Positions 6,845-11,819 of a stretch of DNA of 11,819 nucleotides are shown here, in pieces. This DNA comes from Willaertia magna (Eukaryota; Heterolobosea; Eutetramitea; Acrasida; Naegleriidae): contig CADWAF010001185.1 in the NCBI GenBank assembly GCA_902984215.1, positions 1 to 11,819 of the forward strand, written 5' to 3'. The position numbers and the translations under genes are program-made. How positions within the stretch are numbered: the first letter of the stretch is position 1; every line of letters starts with the position of its first letter. The notes below the pieces were generated by a model. The model was given only the letters and a program-made list of their open reading frames with translations. It did not search any database and was not told where the DNA came from.

Positions 6845-9535
6845 ATGAATTCATCTTCTGTTGAGAATGAAGCAAAATATTTATTAAGACAATGGATGGA
6901 GAAGAAGCCTTCGACAATGCTAATATCCAATAATAATAATAATTCTTCTTTTCTTTTGGACAATAGTTCTTCTGGTTCGGAGATTAATAGGACGCTTAAT
7001 GTTACAATTGGCTCTAAATTAATTGATAATGTAAATACAATTAATGAACAACAACAACAATTAACGAGGGTAGATCCAGTAATTGATGAAATTAAAAAGA
7101 AAAAACCTTCGGAATTATCAAATTGGCAAAAATTAAGGTTGTCCTTAGAAAAAAAGAAGAAAACTCAAGTTCCTGTAGTTAACGCTTTAGAACAAGTACC
7201 TATAAAAACTAATGACATTATAGTAGTTGACCTTCCAACTACATTTCCAACTATACCTTTACAAAATAGTCCAATAATATTAACAAATGATAATAATAAT
7301 GAGATTAGCGCGGGCAGTAGTTCAGCAACAAGTATTAATAACAGTGATTCAACTGAAGGACAACTTTTAAGGATTAGAGCCAAATTACTTGGTGACGATT
7401 ATGTCAGCATTAAAGAAACAAATGAGAAAAAATCGAAAAGTAAAAGGGACAATAATACTAAAACTACGACAAAACAACAACCTAATATTTTAGAAACTGG
7501 CAATTATACAAAAATTCAGCGAGAATTATTTGAGGCCGAAAATGAAAAGAGAAAAGTTCAAACAGAATTACAAACCCTTAAATTTCAAATTGAACAAGAA
7601 AAAAACAGGTTGAAAGAAGTTCAAGATATAAAAAAACAAGAGATTAAATCACTTAAGCAAAATCAACAAATGTAAGGGTTGTTTTTTATTATTTTTAAAT
7701 ATTTTTGACAATACATGTTATTATTAGGAAAGAGGAATTGGAAAGATTAAAGTTACAACAAAAGAAAGTACTGGAAGAGCATGAAAAGGAGAGAGTTAAG
7801 ATATTTGATAAAATGTTACTAGAAATTGAAGATACTAAAAGATTGTCACTATTAAGTAAGACTTTCAATGTGTGGGTAAAGAAATCTAGAAAAAGATGGC
7901 AATTAATGTTGAAAATTAAGGTACGTACATTTTCACAGATTATTTAATTTTGTTTAAAACAAATTTAGACAAAATTGGAATGGAAAAGAAAAAGGAAAGC
8001 TTTTAGAGCATTGTTTTTGAATGCTCAAGAAGAAAAAGAAGTAAGGGAGAAAAAGAGGTTAGAAAGAGAATTGATGATTGAACAAAAGAAATTAAATGCA
8101 GCTGATCATTTCTTTAGAACGAGATCTCTTTCTCGTTATTTTGTAAAGTGGGTTTGTCAATATAGAATTGCGAGGGACAGAAAAATAATTGAAAAGCAAC
8201 ACGCCAGAAGAAAGAAAGTAATGGAAAATTTCATTGAAAAGATTAAACAACCGGAACCGCCAAAAGAACAAAAAGAACACCCAGTTGAAGTTAAGGTAAA
8301 CCCTTTGGATACTACAAATAAGAAGATTTCTCCTCAAAAAGTGCTTGTTATTCCGAAGGAAAGAAAAAGAGAAACCCAACCAAAAGAGAAAAGAATAGAA
8401 ACAAATGTACAAGTAGTAGAGGATACTGTTGAGGGGCAACAAACTGGTTCACCCTTAGTTGAAAGCACAACAGATGTCAGTCAATCTCCAAAGTTGACGG
8501 CTTCGCTTCCAACCAATAATTTAAATCAATCTTCTCAACAAAATGTTGAATCTCAATCTAAGACTTTAACTATAAGGAAATTGAGGTCTCCAACACCACC
8601 AACATTCCTTAAAACCATGGAGGAAAGAATTACTGAAAGAAAGGAGAGATGGAAGCAATTACAAGAAAAATATAAACAGAATGAGGAAGAAAAAGAGGTA
8701 AGTTGACGTATGATATCCCTTGTAATTAAACAAAATAGCGAATAAGAAAAGAACAAGAACAAAAGAAACTAGAGGAAGAACAAGAAAAAAAGAAGGCTAT
8801 AGTAGAAGAAAAAAGAAAAGAGAAAGAATTAGCAAAGCTTAAAATTCTTGAAAAAGAAAAACGACAACTGGAATTACAACAAAAATTAACTATGGCACAA
8901 AAACATTATGAAAGGTCTTTATTAAAGTATTTAATATGGAATCCTTTGATGAAAATCTATCAAGAAGCTAAATTACAAGAAAAGACAGCTAATAGAATAT
9001 ATAATATTTCTTTATTAAAGAAAACATTAAATATTTTGAAGTTTAATGTTGTAGAAATGAAACAATTAAGAAAACAAGAAAATCAAAAAAAGATTGAACA
9101 GCTTATTCAAAAGCACGAAAGAAATTGTGTATTAAAAGCTATGAAGTCCCTTAGAATTAATCACAAACGAATGATAGATAAATATATTGAGGCAGATTAT
9201 ACGTACTCGCACAATTCATTAAAAAAACATTTCTCCATTTGGAAGAAATTGCAAACAAGAAAGAAGCATCAAAGAATTTTAAGGGTAAGTATTTCATCCT
9301 TTATTATCTATTGAATAATAACACTATCTCTTAATAATGATAGAAACATGAAAACAAACAAAAGGCAAACACTTACAGTACAAAATTTACCAAAAGCTTT
9401 TATTTCCGTAGATGGAGATTAAATATACAAGAACAAAAGGAACAAAGAGAAAGAGAACGTCAACAAGAACAATTAAAAGAAAAAGTAAAGGGTTGGCTTG
9501 AAGAGTATCGTTTTGAATTTGATGATGAATTTTAG
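6845..9535 (+). CDS. coiled-coil protein with Sfi1/CCDC191-like aromatic repeats (5 exons, 828 aa)
   Basis: Exons 6845-7671, 7728-7920, 7969-8697, 8739-9284 and 9344-9535 join in frame to 828 residues. The N-terminus (ENEAKYLLRQWMEKKPS) is followed by Asn/Ser-rich sequence and a KKPSELSNWQKLR motif. Residues about 228-325 are a charged coiled coil. Then come dispersed Trp/Phe units of the Sfi1 kind: LLSKTFNVWVKK, LSRYFVKWVCQYRIAR, LLKYLIWNPLMK, SLKKHFSIWKKLQTR and FYFRRWRLNIQ, separated by Lys/Glu-rich helices. The tail WLEEYRFEFDDEF is acidic. In Sfi1 such units bind centrin along a long helix at the spindle pole or basal body, and CCDC191 has a comparable layout. A basal-body or centrosome role is therefore a reasonable inference. 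A general coiled-coil scaffold is the alternative. Four tiny introns interrupt the gene. Confidence 0.8.
7672..7727 (+). other. intron 1 of the Sfi1-like gene (56 nt)
   Basis: GTAAGG to ATTAG. It joins QNQQ to MKEELERLKLQQKK within one continuous coiled coil. Confidence 0.85.
7921..7968 (+). other. intron 2 of the Sfi1-like gene (48 nt)
   Basis: GTACGT to TTTAG. It lies between codons and joins LMLKIK to TKLEWKRKRKAFRALF. Read-through stops at a TAA within the intron. Confidence 0.8.
8698..8738 (+). other. intron 3 of the Sfi1-like gene (41 nt)
   Basis: GTAAGT to AATAG, phase 0, only 41 nt. It joins NEEEKE to RIRKEQEQKKLEEEQ. The alternative AG at 8744-8745 gives the wrong frame. Confidence 0.8.
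9285..9343 (+). other. intron 4 of the Sfi1-like gene (59 nt)
   Basis: GTAAGT to GATAG, phase 0. It joins KHQRILR to KHENKQKANTYS, leading to the last aromatic unit and the acidic tail. Confidence 0.85.
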
Positions 9536-9597
9536 GTCTATAGTCTTACTGTGCCTTACTCGAGAATGAAAACTGCAACTCGCTCTAGCGGGAATCT

Positions 9598-9634
9598 AAG
9601 GCTCCAAAATATTTGTTTAGGTGCTTGGAGTCTT
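9598..9634 (+). promoter_or_regulatory. hairpin in the leader of the four-helix membrane gene
   Basis: AAGGCTCCAA (9598-9607) pairs with TTGGAGTCTT (9625-9634), ten pairs with one G-U in RNA, around a 17-nt loop. It ends 15 nt before the ATG at 9650 and is richer in G+C than its surroundings. It could modulate translation or be incidental. Confidence 0.35.
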
Positions 9635-9649
9635 TGAAAGTACCAAAAA

Positions 9650-11038
9650 ATGGAAGATAACAATGCTGAAGATATTGCTCCCACAAGGGATGTTGATTCA
9701 CCAACAATTTTTGTTAAGAACAACAATAATATTACACCAATAAGAAAAAGTTATAGTTATAGGGAAGGTCCTTTGTTGCCGATTCGGTATAACAGTTCCA
9801 TATCTTTACCAAATCATACCCATCATCAAAGAAATAATAGTGATACTGTAGGATTACCAAAAAATCCATCAGTTTCTTCCCAATCTCTGCATTCCGAAAC
9901 AGAAAGTGGAAAACCACTCTTAAACAAACAAAAATCAATATTGAAAACTTCTGAAAATTATGAAAGCAGTTCAACAAAAGATCAAAAAAAGAATGTAGAT
10001 TTCCACAATCAAGTCCTAGTTACTGAAACCGATACTTTTTATTCTGGAAAATCTAATTCAGGAATATTTTCTTTTTCCTTTTGGAGAAGAAATATTTATA
10101 CTCATATTACTACTTTTGTTACGTTTACTATATTGTGTATATTCTTAATTTGTGTATTGATAGCTGGATCTATTTTAGATTTAAAATGTGACAAAATATA
10201 TGTCAGGTACATAATTATATCGGATGTTATTTGCTGTTTCTGCTTCGCCTTATTTATTGCAGTTTATGCCTCAATAAGGTTTTACAATAAGTACAAAAAA
10301 CATAAGGAAAAACAATCATATTTACAAAATACAGATAATATAGCCTATACACCTTACAGTCATCCTCTACTATTACCTCAGACAAAAAATTCTGAAGTTC
10401 CACCCAAGCCAATTAGAAAAAAGAATAGTGAAGAAGAATTAAATTATATAGATGATTCAAAAAAAGAAACTGTGACTGATTTTAGAAGAAGATTTAAACA
10501 TCAAAATAGTATTAGTTTAGCAAAATCTAAAAAACATCATAATACAGTTAGTATTGAAGAAGATAATCAACCAGTAAAGGAACTAGTGCTTTTAGAGCCT
10601 AAATTGAAGTTAAAAAAGAATGCAATAATAGATATTGATACTGCTTCACAATATACAAACAATAATCCTCTAGTGGCTTCTGTTACAAGTTCGGTATCTA
10701 CAACAAGTCCAAGGTTAGAAGAGGGCTTATTGAATACTGGTAATAATTCGTTAACAGACAACCAACTACACATTAGACTGGAACCTATAAAGGATGAAGA
10801 TTCGAATTATATATCAAGTGGCATCAGTATTAAGCACGTATTAATTGTTTTACTATGGACTGCCTTACACTTTTGGGGATTTGTTTCTATTGCCTCGGTA
10901 ATAGATTTTGGTACTTGTTTGAAAGACGCACCAATTTATTATATTGCAAACGTTATTTTTCTAGCTTGCTGTTCCCTATTTTCTATCATACAGGTTTTGG
11001 TTGTGATTGTGGCTTTTGTAAGAACACTAGAAAGATAA
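9650..11038 (+). CDS. four-helix membrane protein made of two similar hairpins (462 aa)
   Basis: I do not recognise the family. The single-exon protein has about 145 Ser/Asn-rich residues, then TM1 (about 152-178), a short loop with C180, TM2 (185-211), a basic and Ser-rich segment (about 212-392), TM3 (395-419), a short loop with C423, and TM4 (430-457). Positive residues flank TM1 (WRR) and follow TM2 (RFYNKYKKHKEK), so both termini and the large central loop should be cytosolic, and both Cys-containing loops lumenal or extracellular. The halves resemble each other (SILDLKC..D..YV..IIISDVI and SVIDFGTCLKDAPIYYIANVI). Basophilic kinase-like sites recur in the cytosolic parts (RNNSD, RKKNS, KHQNS). 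There is no signal peptide. A tetraspan-like scaffold or channel regulator is possible but unproven. It lies 114 bp after the Sfi1-like gene. Confidence 0.8.
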   Translation: MEDNNAEDIAPTRDVDSPTIFVKNNNNITPIRKSYSYREGPLLPIRYNSSISLPNHTHHQRNNSDTVGLPKNPSVSSQSLHSETESGKPLLNKQKSILKTSENYESSSTKDQKKNVDFHNQVLVTETDTFYSGKSNSGIFSFSFWRRNIYTHITTFVTFTILCIFLICVLIAGSILDLKCDKIYVRYIIISDVICCFCFALFIAVYASIRFYNKYKKHKEKQSYLQNTDNIAYTPYSHPLLLPQTKNSEVPPKPIRKKNSEEELNYIDDSKKETVTDFRRRFKHQNSISLAKSKKHHNTVSIEEDNQPVKELVLLEPKLKLKKNAIIDIDTASQYTNNNPLVASVTSSVSTTSPRLEEGLLNTGNNSLTDNQLHIRLEPIKDEDSNYISSGISIKHVLIVLLWTALHFWGFVSIASVIDFGTCLKDAPIYYIANVIFLACCSLFSIIQVLVVIVAFVRTLER

Positions 11039-11128
11039 TGATTGTCACTCACAAAACAGCACACACGTATTTATTTATTTACATTTTGGCTCACAATCTA
11101 AGAAATTTAATTTTGTTATTGTTTTGGT

Positions 11129-11509
11129 TTACCAGAAACGGCCATAACCACCTAAGAATGGGTTACCATATCCACCAAATGCTGCTGGACCTCCAAAACC
11201 AAATCCTGGATAACCATATCCACCAAATGCTACTGGATTAGAGTATGAATTGTAACCGTATCCATTGTAGTATGGATTTTGATAATATGATCCGTAGTTA
11301 GCATAAGGGGTGTAGCTAGTTGCTTGGACTTGATTGTTGTAAGCTTGGGTATTTTGGTTGTAATTGTTATAGTTGGCAGCTGAAGTTCCATAATTTGCTC
11401 CTTGACCACCTTGGTAATTTGTTGATTGAACGTTAGATGAGCTTTGTGCCAATGTTAAATGGACAGCTAAAACAGCAATTAAGAGAACACTTAAAATAAT
11501 TGCTTTCAT
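11129..11509 (-). CDS. secreted Tyr/Gly/Asn-rich low-complexity protein (126 aa)
   Basis: A classic signal peptide (MKAIILSVLLIAVLAVHLTL, cleavage likely after A21) leads to about 105 mature residues. The first part is Gln/Asn/Ser/Tyr-rich and the second Gly/Tyr/Phe-rich (FGGYGYPGFGFGG, AFGGYGNPF, GGYGRFW). It has 19 Tyr, no Cys, no Lys, no Asp or Glu, and one Arg. This is prion-like or structural-protein composition, as in cell-wall, silk-like or adhesive proteins. Codon use differs from the other genes: C-ending Tyr and Asn codons are frequent, suggesting strong expression. A cyst-wall, surface or extracellular matrix role is inference. Its stop faces that of the membrane gene across 90 bp. 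Confidence 0.8.
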   Translation of the reverse strand: MKAIILSVLLIAVLAVHLTLAQSSSNVQSTNYQGGQGANYGTSAANYNNYNQNTQAYNNQVQATSYTPYANYGSYYQNPYYNGYGYNSYSNPVAFGGYGYPGFGFGGPAAFGGYGNPFLGGYGRFW

Positions 11510-11819
11510 TTTGTTGATTTTTTATTTATTTGTTGATTGATTCATTGGACATCTCGGTCAACTAGATTTTATACTAATTTTCAAACTATATTTACTGCTC
11601 CTTATCAATTATTTATAAAAGCGCAGTATTTTTATATTTCCTTCTATCTATTATAACATTAAATAGTCAGAGTCATTCTCCTTTTAAGCATATGTTAGAC
11701 TTAATAAGGAAGACCTACTGATTTGTAAGATTTTGTGAATTTTGTTCAAGTTATTTTAAAAAAGCAATTAGCTAATATAATTTTCTACTAAACGATTAAC
11801 AGGTAGAACACTTTAAACT
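11510..11819 (-). promoter_or_regulatory. upstream region of the secreted-protein gene, with TATA-like motifs
   Basis: About 310 bp with no credible gene. On the minus strand a TATAAAA lies at 11573-11567, about 58-64 bp before the ATG, and another TATA-like element (TTATAAAT) lies near 11611-11618. The first would suit a strongly expressed gene, but TATA-like strings are common at this base composition. Confidence 0.35.

Noticed and set aside
9598..9634. tRNA or other structured RNA gene
   Set aside because: There is a single hairpin with no cloverleaf, no A or B box, and it sits in a gene leader.
10855..11241. Plus-strand frame spanning the end of the membrane gene and the secreted gene
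   Set aside because: It overlaps two well-supported genes in other frames; its HIHQML repeat is the antisense of Gly/Tyr codons.

Overview
The window reads as nuclear DNA of an A+T-rich, intron-poor protist. It has long asparagine/glutamine runs, standard stop codons, very short spliceosomal introns (41-135 nt, GTA...TAG), tightly packed genes on both strands and RCC1-repeat proteins. That combination best fits a heterolobosean amoeboflagellate of the Naegleria type. This is an inference: no rRNA or other diagnostic gene is present. Dictyostelium seems less likely because some intergenic stretches (for example 9536-9649) are not extremely A+T-rich and the introns are so short.

Layout. 51-1612 (minus strand) is a graveyard: an RCC1-repeat gene, apparently of RCC1-BTB type, broken by stops and frameshifts, followed by a second decayed frame with a membrane segment. 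1748-3574 (+) is a three-exon gene joining a CUE-like ubiquitin-binding segment to a PARP catalytic domain with an H-Y-E triad. 3725-5023 (-) is an intact RCC1-like beta-propeller gene that stops exactly where a BTB domain would begin. 5276-6681 (+) is a two-exon adaptor with an N-terminal USP8/AMSH-type dimerisation (MIT-like) domain, proline-rich SH3 ligands and a 17-residue C-terminal repeat. 6845-9535 (+) is a five-exon coiled-coil protein with Sfi1/CCDC191-like aromatic repeats, probably centrosomal or basal-body. 9650-11038 (+) is a four-helix membrane protein made of two similar hairpins. 11129-11509 (-) is a small secreted, uncharged Tyr/Gly/Asn-rich protein.

No operon, mobile element, CRISPR array, tRNA or rRNA was found. 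The genes need not work together. Two neighbouring genes (CUE-PARP and the USP8-dimer adaptor) both carry modules linked to ubiquitin biology, but that adjacency may be chance. The most useful observations are the CUE-PARP fusion with a competing splice acceptor that would remove the catalytic half, the two stages of RCC1-BTB decay within 5 kb, the 17-residue repeat domain, the duplicated two-helix hairpin, and the set of tiny introns that all end in TAG.
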